A stretch of DNA of 5,331 nt from a bacterium (lineage in GTDB: Bacteria; Patescibacteriota; Minisyncoccia; Ryanbacterales; 2-02-FULL-48-12): assembly GCA_005239605.1 (NCBI GenBank), contig SBBS01000020.1, positions 1-5,331 on the forward strand, given 5' to 3'. A program made the position numbers and the translations under genes. The notes below the pieces were generated by a model. That model had not been told where the DNA came from and did no database searches. It worked only from the letters and a program-made list of their open reading frames with translations. Each line of letters opens with the position of its first letter. Position 1 is the stretch's first letter. Shown piece after piece: positions 1 to 5,235 of the stretch.

Positions 1-3
1 ATT

Positions 4-99
4 TCTTGCGTGAGCCCTGCTGGCGCTTCAAAATTTTCACCGGCGCCCCATCTCATATTTCTGAAATTTCACTCTAAAATTTATTAAGGGACGGGTCTA
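4..99 (-). repeat. Left copy of 96-bp window-bounding inverted repeat
   Basis: This segment is the reverse complement of 5236-5331, with mismatches only at positions 12 and 93 (94 of 96 identical). The inner edge is sharp: after GGGAC(G/A)GGTCTA the two flanks share nothing. The outer edge runs off the window, so the full unit may be longer. It contains the short palindrome TGAAATTTCA and a GGGACRGGTCT motif near the inner end. From memory that motif recalls repeats near REP-associated tyrosine transposases (IS200-like), but no transposase is visible here. Read outward on the minus strand, an ATG at 56-54 opens a frame MRWGAGENFEAPAGLTQ that continues past the window edge; an in-frame stop precedes the ATG and there is no clear ribosome site. 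The repeat is certain; its nature is inferred. Confidence 0.95.
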
Positions 100-103
100 T
101 TAT
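98..103 (+). promoter_or_regulatory. Possible -10 element of murJ at repeat junction
   Basis: TATTAT (5 of 6 to TATAAT) lies exactly where the left repeat ends and unique sequence begins. It would place transcription start near 110, about 16 nt before the TTG start of murJ. No convincing -35 hexamer is present 16-18 bp upstream, so this is a weak call. Confidence 0.2.
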
Positions 104-125
104 TTCTAACGGGATAAACACATCT

Positions 126-1808
126 TTGGCACGGCGTATTTTTGAACTTTTTCATAGGGAATTTCGCGATGTGCGCGAGGCGGCTCTTTTGCTTGCCGCA
201 GCAACCATTGCCAGCAATCTTTTGGCGTTATTGCGCGATCGCTTGCTTGCGGCGCGTTTTGGCGCCGGCGCCGAGCTTGATATTTACTATGCGGCGTTTC
301 GGGTGCCCGATTTACTATATGCGTTTTCGTTATTCTTTGCTGCATCCACGGCCGTTATTCCTCTTTTTTTGGAGCGATTTTCAGAAAGCGAGGAACGGGC
401 GCGCGCGTTTTTGGATACGATTTTTGCCGCATTTCTCATAAGCGTCAGTATACTGGCAATACTGGCATATGTGAGTATCCCTTTTATTGTTCCGTTTTAT
501 GTGCCCGGTTTTGATGTGGAAAGCAGGCAAGAAGTTATTCAAATGGCGCGCATATTGCTTATTTCTCCCCTTTTTTTAGGTCTTTCCGGCCTTGTGTCCG
601 GTATTTTGCAGTCGTTCCGTAAATTTTTTGTTTATGCCGCGACATTTCTTTTTTATAACGCGGGCATTATTGTAGGAATTCTTGTGTTTGTGCCGCGGTG
701 GGGGCTCTCGGGGCTTGCGTGGGGAGTTGTGTTTGGCGCTTTATTGCATGTGCTTGTTCAAATACCAAGTTTGATACGCACCGGATTTTTTCCGCGGATT
801 CGCATTCAGTCATTTTCTGACATGGCGCAGGTTTTTATGAGATCATTTCCGCGTACGGCGGGACTGGCGGTAATGCAAGCCGCATTTGTTGCGGTAACCG
901 CAATCGCTTCCACATTAGGGGCGGGGTCTATTGCGATATTTCAGTTTTCTTTTAATTTGCAGTCTATTCCGCTGGCGGTAATCGGTCTTTCCTACAGCGT
1001 GGCGGCGTTTCCAACTATGGCTGAACTTATCGTAAAGCGCGAGCGCGCTGTTTTTTTTGAACACCTTATTTCCGCTTCCCGTTCCATCATGTTTTGGACG
1101 CTTCCTCTGACGATACTTTTTATTATATTGCGGGCTCATATTGTGCGCGTGGCGCTTGGCGCGGGAGAATTTGGATGGGCGGACACGCGGCTGGCAGCAG
1201 CCAGCCTCGCGTTATTTGCGGTGGGTATTGCGGCGCAGAGTCTTACCGCTCTTTTTGTGCGGGCATTTTACGCGATTGGCAATGTGCGCGTGCCGATAGC
1301 AGTAAACATGTTTGCGTTATTGGTTACGGTGGTGTTTGCTTTTTTCTTTGTGCGCATCCTGCAAGAAATATCAGCAATTCATCTGCCTTTTTTCCACATA
1401 CTTCGGGTGGTTGATGTGCCGCAAGCGGCGGTTCTTGGTTTGCCGCTCGCGTTTACGCTGGGCGCTTTGGTAAACATGGCGCTTCTTGGTTTTTATTTGA
1501 GGCGGATGGAAGGGGGTGACGCATTTCGTTTACGCGCATTTGCTCCTTTTTTGGGTGATATGGCGGGCTCGTGTGCGGTTTTGGGAATTGTGAATTATGG
1601 TATTTTGCAGGCATCAGTATCTTTATTTGACGCAAATACGTTTTGGGGCATATTTTTGCATGGGTTTTTAGCGGGTATATGCGGCATCGGATCCGCAATA
1701 CTTTTTTTGCGTGCGCGCGGCAATAAAGAACTTAGGGAAGCGCGAAGCATGTTAGGACGCAAGTTTTGGCGGAAACCGGCGGTGGGTCTTGAGCCGGAGC
1801 ACTTGTAA
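126..1808 (+). CDS. murJ: MurJ-type lipid II flippase (MviN family)
   Basis: The 560-residue polytopic membrane protein belongs to the MurJ/MviN branch of the MOP superfamily, which flips the peptidoglycan precursor lipid II across the cytoplasmic membrane. The family signature is near the N terminus: an ASNLLALLRDRLLAARFGAG helix (R37, D38, matching E. coli R24-D25), then LDIYYAAFRVPDLLY with D52. Roughly fourteen hydrophobic segments follow, including about 98-126, 143-162, 168-190, 194-216, 246-270, 280-298, 320-340, 356-382, 388-411, 434-457, 473-496 and 506-528. The segment NLQSIPLAVIGLSYSVAAFP (277-296) aligns with the E. coli R270/E273 region but has N277 and S281 there. The start is TTG; an in-frame TAA at 75-77 precedes it and no ATG or GTG lies between. 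The ribosome site is poor (GGGA about 12 nt upstream). The basic C-terminal tail (530-551) is likely cytoplasmic. Function is secure at family level. Confidence 0.93.
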   Translation: MARRIFELFHREFRDVREAALLLAAATIASNLLALLRDRLLAARFGAGAELDIYYAAFRVPDLLYAFSLFFAASTAVIPLFLERFSESEERARAFLDTIFAAFLISVSILAILAYVSIPFIVPFYVPGFDVESRQEVIQMARILLISPLFLGLSGLVSGILQSFRKFFVYAATFLFYNAGIIVGILVFVPRWGLSGLAWGVVFGALLHVLVQIPSLIRTGFFPRIRIQSFSDMAQVFMRSFPRTAGLAVMQAAFVAVTAIASTLGAGSIAIFQFSFNLQSIPLAVIGLSYSVAAFPTMAELIVKRERAVFFEHLISASRSIMFWTLPLTILFIILRAHIVRVALGAGEFGWADTRLAAASLALFAVGIAAQSLTALFVRAFYAIGNVRVPIAVNMFALLVTVVFAFFFVRILQEISAIHLPFFHILRVVDVPQAAVLGLPLAFTLGALVNMALLGFYLRRMEGGDAFRLRAFAPFLGDMAGSCAVLGIVNYGILQASVSLFDANTFWGIFLHGFLAGICGIGSAILFLRARGNKELREARSMLGRKFWRKPAVGLEPEHL

Positions 1809-1849
1809 TTTCACAGTTCAAAGCATTTTATCGCCGGGTATTGATTTTT

Positions 1850-1855
1850 TATAAT
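1850..1855 (+). promoter_or_regulatory. Candidate -10 element for lepA
   Basis: A perfect TATAAT sits in an AT-rich stretch of the 70-bp gap between murJ and lepA, 23 nt before the lepA ATG. Transcription would begin near 1862, giving a leader of about 17 nt. The -35 region is poor (TTTATC-like at 1827-1832). lepA may therefore have its own promoter as well as read-through from murJ; no terminator hairpin is seen in the gap. Confidence 0.4.
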
Positions 1856-1878
1856 TTTTGCTGCCATCAATAAATAAT

Positions 1879-3822
1879 ATGAATAACGAGTCAATCCGCA
1901 ATTTTGTGGTGATAGCCCATATTGACCATGGAAAGTCCACGTTGGCGGACCGGTTTTTGGAGCTAACGCATGCCGTGGATGCCCGCAACATGCGGCCCCA
2001 GATGCTTGATCAGATGGACTTGGAACGCGAACGCGGCATTACGATAAAAATGCAGCCCGTCCGTATGATTTGGAGACCAAATCATACGGAAACTCGAAAC
2101 TCGAAATTCGAAATTCTAAATAAATCACAAACCCAAAATTCTAAAACACCGGATAGTTTAGATTTTCGTGCTTCTGATTTCGAGTTTGCAGATTCAGAAT
2201 ATATTCTGAATCTGATAGACACACCAGGGCATATAGACTTCTCGTACGAAGTTTCGCGCGCGCTGGCGGCGGTTGAGGGCGCGGTGCTGTTGGTGGACGC
2301 TACGCAAGGCGTGCAGGCCCAAACCCTTACCAATTTGCATATTGCCCAAAAAGAAGGCCTTGCCATTATACCGGCGGTAAATAAAATTGATGCGGCAGAC
2401 GCCCGTGTGCCTGAAACCGTGCGCGAGCTTGCGAAACTGCTTGGATGTCCGGAAGAGCGCATATCGCGCATATCGGGACGCACGGGCGCGGGTGTTCAGG
2501 AGCTTTTAGAACGCGTGGTGCGCGAGGCGCCGCCGCCTACGATTGCAGATACGGAAACAAGCAAGCTCCGCGCGCTGATTTTTGATTCTGCCTTTGAAAG
2601 CCATCGCGGGGTTATTGCGTATGTGCGCGTATTCAGCGGGGAGATAAAAAAAGGAAGCAAGGCGTATTTATTTGCAATGTCTACTCCTTTTGAAGTAAAA
2701 GAAGTCGGCATATTCGCACCCGCGCTTACGCCGAAAAACTCGCTCCAGGCTGGAGAGATCGGCTATGTGGTAACCGGTATAAAAAATTCTGCCGCGGTAA
2801 GTATTGGGGATACCATTATTCTTGCTTCATCGGTTGCTGATGATTATCTCAAACCGCTTCCGGGATACGCGCGGCCGCAGCCGGTTGTGTGGGCTAATTT
2901 TTACCCGGAAAAAGAGCAAGATTTTGACGCATTGCGCGATGCTTTGAGCCGGCTGCAGTTAAATGACGCCGCGTTTCGGTTTGAACCGGAATTTTCCACG
3001 GTCTTGGGAAGAAGTTTTGCATGCGGCTTTTTAGGCATGCTGCATCTTGAAATTGTAACCGAACGCTTGCGCCGCGAATTTTCACTTTCCGTGGTGGTCG
3101 CCAGCCCGTCTATTGCATACGAAGTTACCAGAAAAAACGGCATTGCAGAAACCATAACTTCGGCGGCAAAATTTCCGCCGTCTGCGGATATTCAATCCAT
3201 CCGGGAGCCGTGGATAACAGCGGAAATAATTACGCCCGGGCGCTACCTGGGAAACATTCTTGCGCTTGTGGACACTTATGAAGGGAAGGTGATTTCCAGT
3301 GAACCGTTAACAAGCGGCGGGAGCGTTTTTTTGGAGTCGGCAGATATTCGTATGAAGCTGTTTGCGGAATTGCCGCTTCGCGAAATTGTTTCTGATTTTT
3401 TTGACACGTTAAAAAGCGTTACCGCCGGGTATGCATCGTTTACATACGAACTGGCAGGGAAACGCCCTGCCCATGTGGAGCGTATTGATATTCTCATCGC
3501 GGAAGAACAAATGCCGGCGCTCGCGCGCATTGTGTCGGGCGCGAAAGCTCTTACTATCGCGCGTTCGCTGGTCGGGAAGTTAAAAGAAGTACTGCCGCGC
3601 CAACTCTTTCAAGTAAAAATTCAAGCGGTTATCAATGGCCGCATTGCGGCGTCTGAAACAATTTCCGCGCTGAAAAAAGATGTTACCGGTTATTTATACG
3701 GCGGCGACCGGACTCGTAAAATGAAACTGTGGAAAAAACAAAAAGAGGGTAAAAAACGTATGAAATCAGAAGGCAAGGCGCATATCCCTCCGGAAGCATT
3801 TCTTCAAATTATGAAACACTGA
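1879..3822 (+). CDS. lepA: Elongation factor 4 (LepA), translational GTPase with in-frame insert
   Basis: LepA/EF4 is a ribosome-binding GTPase linked to back-translocation and initiation quality. All GTPase motifs are visible: P-loop AHIDHGKST (13-21), switch I ERERGIT (49-55), DTPGH (114-118, H118 catalytic), NKID (168-171), and SGRTG (199-203, where most family members have SAKTG). Domain II, the EF-G-like domains III and V (GFLGMLHLEIVTERLRREF, then LREPW-like and YLGN blocks), and the LepA-specific C-terminal end (YGGDRTRKMKLWKKQKEGKKRMK, given here as 607-629) follow. The length is 647 residues against 599 in E. coli; about 35 of the extra residues lie at roughly 67-105, between switch I and DTPGH, and are encoded by a repeat-like insertion. 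I chose ATG 1879 because MNNESIRNFVVIAHIDHG matches family N termini; the TTG 21 nt upstream adds a non-family extension. No Shine-Dalgarno is evident. Confidence 0.95.
   Translation: MNNESIRNFVVIAHIDHGKSTLADRFLELTHAVDARNMRPQMLDQMDLERERGITIKMQPVRMIWRPNHTETRNSKFEILNKSQTQNSKTPDSLDFRASDFEFADSEYILNLIDTPGHIDFSYEVSRALAAVEGAVLLVDATQGVQAQTLTNLHIAQKEGLAIIPAVNKIDAADARVPETVRELAKLLGCPEERISRISGRTGAGVQELLERVVREAPPPTIADTETSKLRALIFDSAFESHRGVIAYVRVFSGEIKKGSKAYLFAMSTPFEVKEVGIFAPALTPKNSLQAGEIGYVVTGIKNSAAVSIGDTIILASSVADDYLKPLPGYARPQPVVWANFYPEKEQDFDALRDALSRLQLNDAAFRFEPEFSTVLGRSFACGFLGMLHLEIVTERLRREFSLSVVVASPSIAYEVTRKNGIAETITSAAKFPPSADIQSIREPWITAEIITPGRYLGNILALVDTYEGKVISSEPLTSGGSVFLESADIRMKLFAELPLREIVSDFFDTLKSVTAGYASFTYELAGKRPAHVERIDILIAEEQMPALARIVSGAKALTIARSLVGKLKEVLPRQLFQVKIQAVINGRIAASETISALKKDVTGYLYGGDRTRKMKLWKKQKEGKKRMKSEGKAHIPPEAFLQIMKH
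2060..2090 (+). repeat. 14-bp-stem hairpin at left junction of lepA insert
   Basis: CCGTATGATTTGG (2061-2073) is followed, after the trinucleotide AGA, by its exact reverse complement (2077-2089); T2060 and A2090 extend the stem to 14 bp. The left arm encodes conserved LepA residues VRMIW; the right arm is a mirrored copy encoding RPNHTE, which has no counterpart in ordinary LepA. The hairpin would also form in the mRNA. With no T-tract after it and a coding context, it is not a terminator. Confidence 0.9.
2090..2187. mobile_element. Repeat-like palindromic element inserted in frame in lepA
   Basis: The segment opens with four tandem 7-bp units of the form AAAYTCK (starting at 2090, 2097, 2104 and 2111) and closes with an inverted counterpart, TTTCGAGTTT (2178-2187). 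The first and last 31 bases match as an imperfect terminal inverted repeat: 10 identical, then 14 of 21. It is AT-rich, unlike the surrounding GC-richer codons. It encodes a hydrophilic stretch rich in N, S, T, K and D without stops. Heptameric AAATTCG-type repeats and CGTGCTTC-type ends are, from memory, common in intergenic DNA of Patescibacteria, so I read this as a non-autonomous, MITE- or REP-like element. It carries no protein of its own. There is no second copy in the window, so its repeat status rests on pattern recognition. Confidence 0.6.
2189..2214. repeat. Perfect 26-bp palindrome at right junction of lepA insert
   Basis: CAGATTCAGAATA (2189-2201) is followed with no spacer by its exact reverse complement (2202-2214). 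The right half encodes the conserved LepA strand (Y)ILNL just before IDTPGH; the left half is the mirrored copy and encodes ADSE. It parallels the hairpin on the other side of the insert, with an arm of nearly the same length. Confidence 0.92.
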
Positions 3823-3866
3823 CACGGAACTTTGCGGAACAAATACGGGATGGTACCATGGACATA

Positions 3867-3977
3867 TTAGAAGAAAACATACGGGCCAACCGAGAATAAT
3901 AACATGCTTAACACCACGAGAATGCTTAATATCACCCAGATAACGCTGATCCATTTTTTTGCTTTTTGCGATCTCAT
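3867..3977 (-). CDS. Small single-pass membrane protein, 36 residues, unknown function
   Basis: This minus-strand frame starts at ATG 3977-3975 and ends at TAA 3869-3867. The product begins MRSQKAKKWISVIW and continues as one hydrophobic helix (about residues 9-30), ending SVGPYVFF. The pattern of a short basic N terminus, a flanking Trp and one helix fits a real small membrane protein with the N terminus inside. It fills most of the lepA-ftsB gap and is divergent from the ftsB-like gene, with only 20 bp between the two start codons. An AAGGA lies 12 nt before the ATG, longer than ideal. I do not recognise a family with certainty. It could be a chance frame; the composition argues otherwise. 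Confidence 0.55.
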   Translation of the reverse strand: MRSQKAKKWISVIWVILSILVVLSMLLFSVGPYVFF

Positions 3978-3988
3978 ACGATTATGGT
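3959..3988 (+). promoter_or_regulatory. Possible promoter of the ftsB-like operon
   Basis: TTGCTT (3959-3964) and TATGGT (3983-3988) are separated by 18 bp, and the latter ends 9 nt before the ATG at 3998. Transcription would then begin almost at the start codon, giving a leaderless or nearly leaderless message, in line with the lack of a Shine-Dalgarno. The -35 matches only 3 of 6 positions, so confidence is low. It overlaps the 5' end of the divergent small membrane-protein gene. Confidence 0.25.
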
Positions 3989-3997
3989 ATCCTTTTT

Positions 3998-4378
3998 ATG
4001 CGTGATTTTCAAGAACAAAACCGTTGGCGCGCGATTTTTGCTTCCCGCACGATGCTTAGTATAATACTATTACTGCTTTTAGGAATGGGGGTTGCAAGTT
4101 TTCAGGCGCTTGAGGCTGGGTGGTCGGCGGAAGCCGAGCGCGCGGCATTGAAAGAACGTTTGCGCGAGTTAGAGGAAAAGAAAGGCGCGCTTACGACAGA
4201 ACTGGAAGAATTGCGCAGCCAGGAAGGCATTGAACGCGAAGCGCGGCAAAAATTAAATTTTCGAAAAGCGGGGGAAGAAGTGGTTATTATTAAAGAAGGA
4301 AATGGAGAGCGTATCAGCAAAGAACAAGTTGAAGCGGGTTTATTTTTAAAGCTGCTGCAATGGCTCGGAATACAATAA
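3998..4378 (+). CDS. FtsB/DivIC-family septum formation protein
   Basis: The 126-residue product has the FtsB/DivIC plan: a short cytoplasmic N terminus with basic residues (1-18), one transmembrane helix (about 19-36, LLLLLGMGVASF), a charged coiled coil (about 43-75, with heptads such as ERLRELEEKKGAL), then the family-typical segment IEREARQKLNFRKAGEEVVII (79-98, key residues E80, R83, L86, G92, E93). FtsB/DivIC bridges FtsL and FtsQ/DivIB in the divisome and acts on the outer face of the membrane. E. coli FtsB is 103 residues; this one has a longer tail with an amphipathic end (FLKLLQWLG). I chose ATG 3998; an upstream TTG at 3959 would add 13 residues that spoil the N terminus and run through the likely promoter. 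Its stop overlaps the next gene by one base (TAATG), indicating an operon. No symbol is given because FtsB and DivIC cannot be told apart here. Confidence 0.82.
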   Translation: MRDFQEQNRWRAIFASRTMLSIILLLLLGMGVASFQALEAGWSAEAERAALKERLRELEEKKGALTTELEELRSQEGIEREARQKLNFRKAGEEVVIIKEGNGERISKEQVEAGLFLKLLQWLGIQ

Positions 4379-4941
4379 TGAAGAAAATTATTATTATATT
4401 AATCATACTGGCGGGCATCGGAGGTATTGTCTGGTTCTTCGGTTTGTTTCCCGTAGGCCGGATAAACGGGGAATTTGTATTTTATAAAACGTATAACGAA
4501 CGCGTGAAGGCGCTTGAACGGTTTGAAACAAAAAACCGTCTTGCGGCAGGAAGCGCTTCGTTTACCTCGTCCGAACGGGAAGAAATTCAAAAATCCATTC
4601 TCCAGAATCTCATTGTGGAACGTGTTTTTTGGCAATATGTCGAAGAACATACAGCGCTCTCCGGCTTGAAAGAATCCGTGGACGCAGTGGTGGCGAGCAC
4701 GCTTAAAGAAGCAGATCCAAATGTTCTTCCGCAGGCAACAAAAGAGTTATATGGCTGGTCGGTTGACGAATTTACGGAAAATGTGCTGTTTCCGCAAGCG
4801 TTTCAAAATGAGTTGAGAGAAGCAATTGAACGCGACGACGCGCCGTTTGATGAATTTGCGCGGACGCAATTAACCAATGCGCAGGTACAGCTTTATCTTG
4901 TTCCCTGGAAGTGGGAAAACGGCGGGTTGGTTGATAAGTAA
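4378..4941 (+). CDS. Membrane-anchored SurA N-domain-like protein without a PPIase domain
   Basis: The 187-residue product starts MKKIIIILIILAGIGGIVWF, an uncleaved signal anchor (about 4-24, no lipobox Cys). VGRINGEFVFYKTYNERVKAL (27-47, key residues N30, G31, E32) resembles the VNGE-x-I-x-x-x-E-F entry of SurA/PrsA/PpiD-type chaperone domains. Helical segments follow, including SEREEIQKSILQNLIVERV (65-83), the usual 'leave one helix that decides stability' position, and WSVDEFTENVLFPQAFQNEL (127-146). Only about 20 residues remain after the helical domain, ending YLVPWKWENGGLVDK, so there is no parvulin PPIase domain. It probably acts outside the membrane as a holdase or scaffold. I chose the ATG overlapping the ftsB-like stop (GGA 8 nt upstream) over ATG 4360, which would overlap more and displace the basic MKK start. 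SurA-like assignment is moderate; the role next to a divisome gene is inference. Confidence 0.65.
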   Translation: MKKIIIILIILAGIGGIVWFFGLFPVGRINGEFVFYKTYNERVKALERFETKNRLAAGSASFTSSEREEIQKSILQNLIVERVFWQYVEEHTALSGLKESVDAVVASTLKEADPNVLPQATKELYGWSVDEFTENVLFPQAFQNELREAIERDDAPFDEFARTQLTNAQVQLYLVPWKWENGGLVDK

Positions 4942-5016
4942 AGAATTTCCGGAAAAGTTGAGATTTGTAGTAAAGCCGATATAAAACTTCTTATCTTTCA
5001 TACGATACGAAGTCAC
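4870..5016 (-). pseudogene. GIY-YIG endonuclease remnant (YIG half only)
   Basis: On the minus strand a GTG (5016-5014) preceded by AGGAG at 5 nt spacing opens a 48-codon frame. Residues 6-20, MKDKKFYIGFTTNLN, closely match the second half of the GIY-YIG core (K-D-x-K-x-YIG-x-T-x-NL) of small UvrC/YhbQ-like nucleases. The first half (GIY strand) is not in frame; CTTCGT just upstream could be a frameshifted L-R of the usual LRS. After residue 20 (about position 4957) the similarity ends, and the frame runs antisense into the end of the SurA-like gene until TAA at 4872-4870. The catalytic Arg and Glu of the family are absent, so the product would not be an active nuclease. It lies downstream of tRNA-Gly on the same strand. 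Homology is from motif recognition only. Confidence 0.5.
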
Positions 5017-5033
5017 CTCGTCTCCTGCAGAGC

Positions 5034-5056
5034 CTCGAGAAGTTAGACTTCTTGAG
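5034..5056. other. 10-bp-stem hairpin between tRNA-Gly and the SurA-like gene
   Basis: CTCGAGAAGT (5034-5043) pairs with ACTTCTTGAG (5047-5056) around loop TAG. In the plus-strand RNA there are nine Watson-Crick pairs and one G-U; in the minus-strand RNA the G-U becomes an A-C mismatch. It starts 11 nt beyond the mature tRNA 3' end and about 92 nt past the SurA-like stop. There is no good T-tract on either side (only TTTG on the plus side), so it could be a weak terminator or trailer structure but is not a standard intrinsic terminator. Confidence 0.4.
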
Positions 5057-5066
5057 TTTGACTCGG

Positions 5067-5137
5067 AGCGGGTGAAGGGAATCGAACCCTCATCTTAAGC
5101 TTGGGAAGCTTACATTCTGCCATTGAACCACACCCGC
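5067..5137 (-). tRNA. tRNA-Gly, anticodon CCC
   Basis: The 71-nt gene folds into a full cloverleaf: acceptor GCGGGTG/CACCCGC (7 bp), D arm GTTC-AATGGCA-GAAT (one G-U), anticodon stem TAAGC/GCTTA around loop TTCCCAA with anticodon CCC, short variable loop, and T arm GAGGG-TTCGATT-CCCTT with discriminator T. It is strikingly like E. coli glyU, including the anticodon. It should read GGG. The 3' CCA is not encoded (the next bases are CCG), so the CCA-adding enzyme is needed. It is transcribed from its own promoter just upstream. Confidence 0.97.
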
Positions 5138-5146
5138 AATACCAAA

Positions 5147-5175
5147 AACATAGCATGTTCGGGTGGAATTGTCAT
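5147..5175 (-). promoter_or_regulatory. Promoter of tRNA-Gly
   Basis: On the minus strand, ATGACA (5175-5170, 5 of 6 to TTGACA) and TATGTT (5152-5147, 4 of 6 to TATAAT) are separated by exactly 17 bp, and the -10 carries a TGC extended motif. The -10 ends 9 nt before the mature tRNA 5' end, so transcription should begin within a few bases of it. It is the best promoter match in the window. Confidence 0.65.
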
Positions 5176-5235
5176 ACGGTTTTTTGATTGCGTTTTAGAT
5201 ATACTACTGATATAGTGCCAGAGAAGTTTACCCAT

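Noticed and set aside
1453..1698. Minus-strand frame inside murJ
   Set aside because: Antisense to conserved transmembrane codons, with no protein-like composition or ribosome site.
1858..1878. Upstream TTG as lepA start
   Set aside because: It would add MLPSINN, which has no family counterpart, and would sit at the predicted transcription start; ATG 1879 matches LepA N termini.
2060..2090. Hairpin as an intrinsic terminator inside lepA
   Set aside because: No T-tract follows, and the gene continues with all conserved domains downstream.
2090..2117. Heptamer array as a CRISPR
   Set aside because: Units are 7 bp with no spacers, and there are no cas genes.
2082..2483. 133-codon minus-strand frame across the lepA insert
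   Set aside because: It is a shadow of conserved LepA codons (GTPase motifs lie opposite), with serine/arginine-rich composition and no family features.
3850..3862. ATGGTACCAT palindrome after lepA
   Set aside because: A 10-bp palindrome without loop or T-run; too short to call a terminator or operator.
3978..3990. CATAAT on the minus strand as -10 of the small membrane-protein gene
   Set aside because: It ends 3 nt before the ATG, so transcription would begin inside the coding sequence, and the spacing to TTGAAA is 20 bp.
3959..3997. Longer start for the ftsB-like gene
   Set aside because: The extra residues lack family similarity and run through the probable promoter; ATG 3998 gives the usual short basic N terminus.
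4360..4377. ATG 4360 as start of the SurA-like gene
   Set aside because: It would place MARNTI before the MKK signal anchor and increase the overlap; TAATG at 4376-4380 is the typical coupling arrangement.
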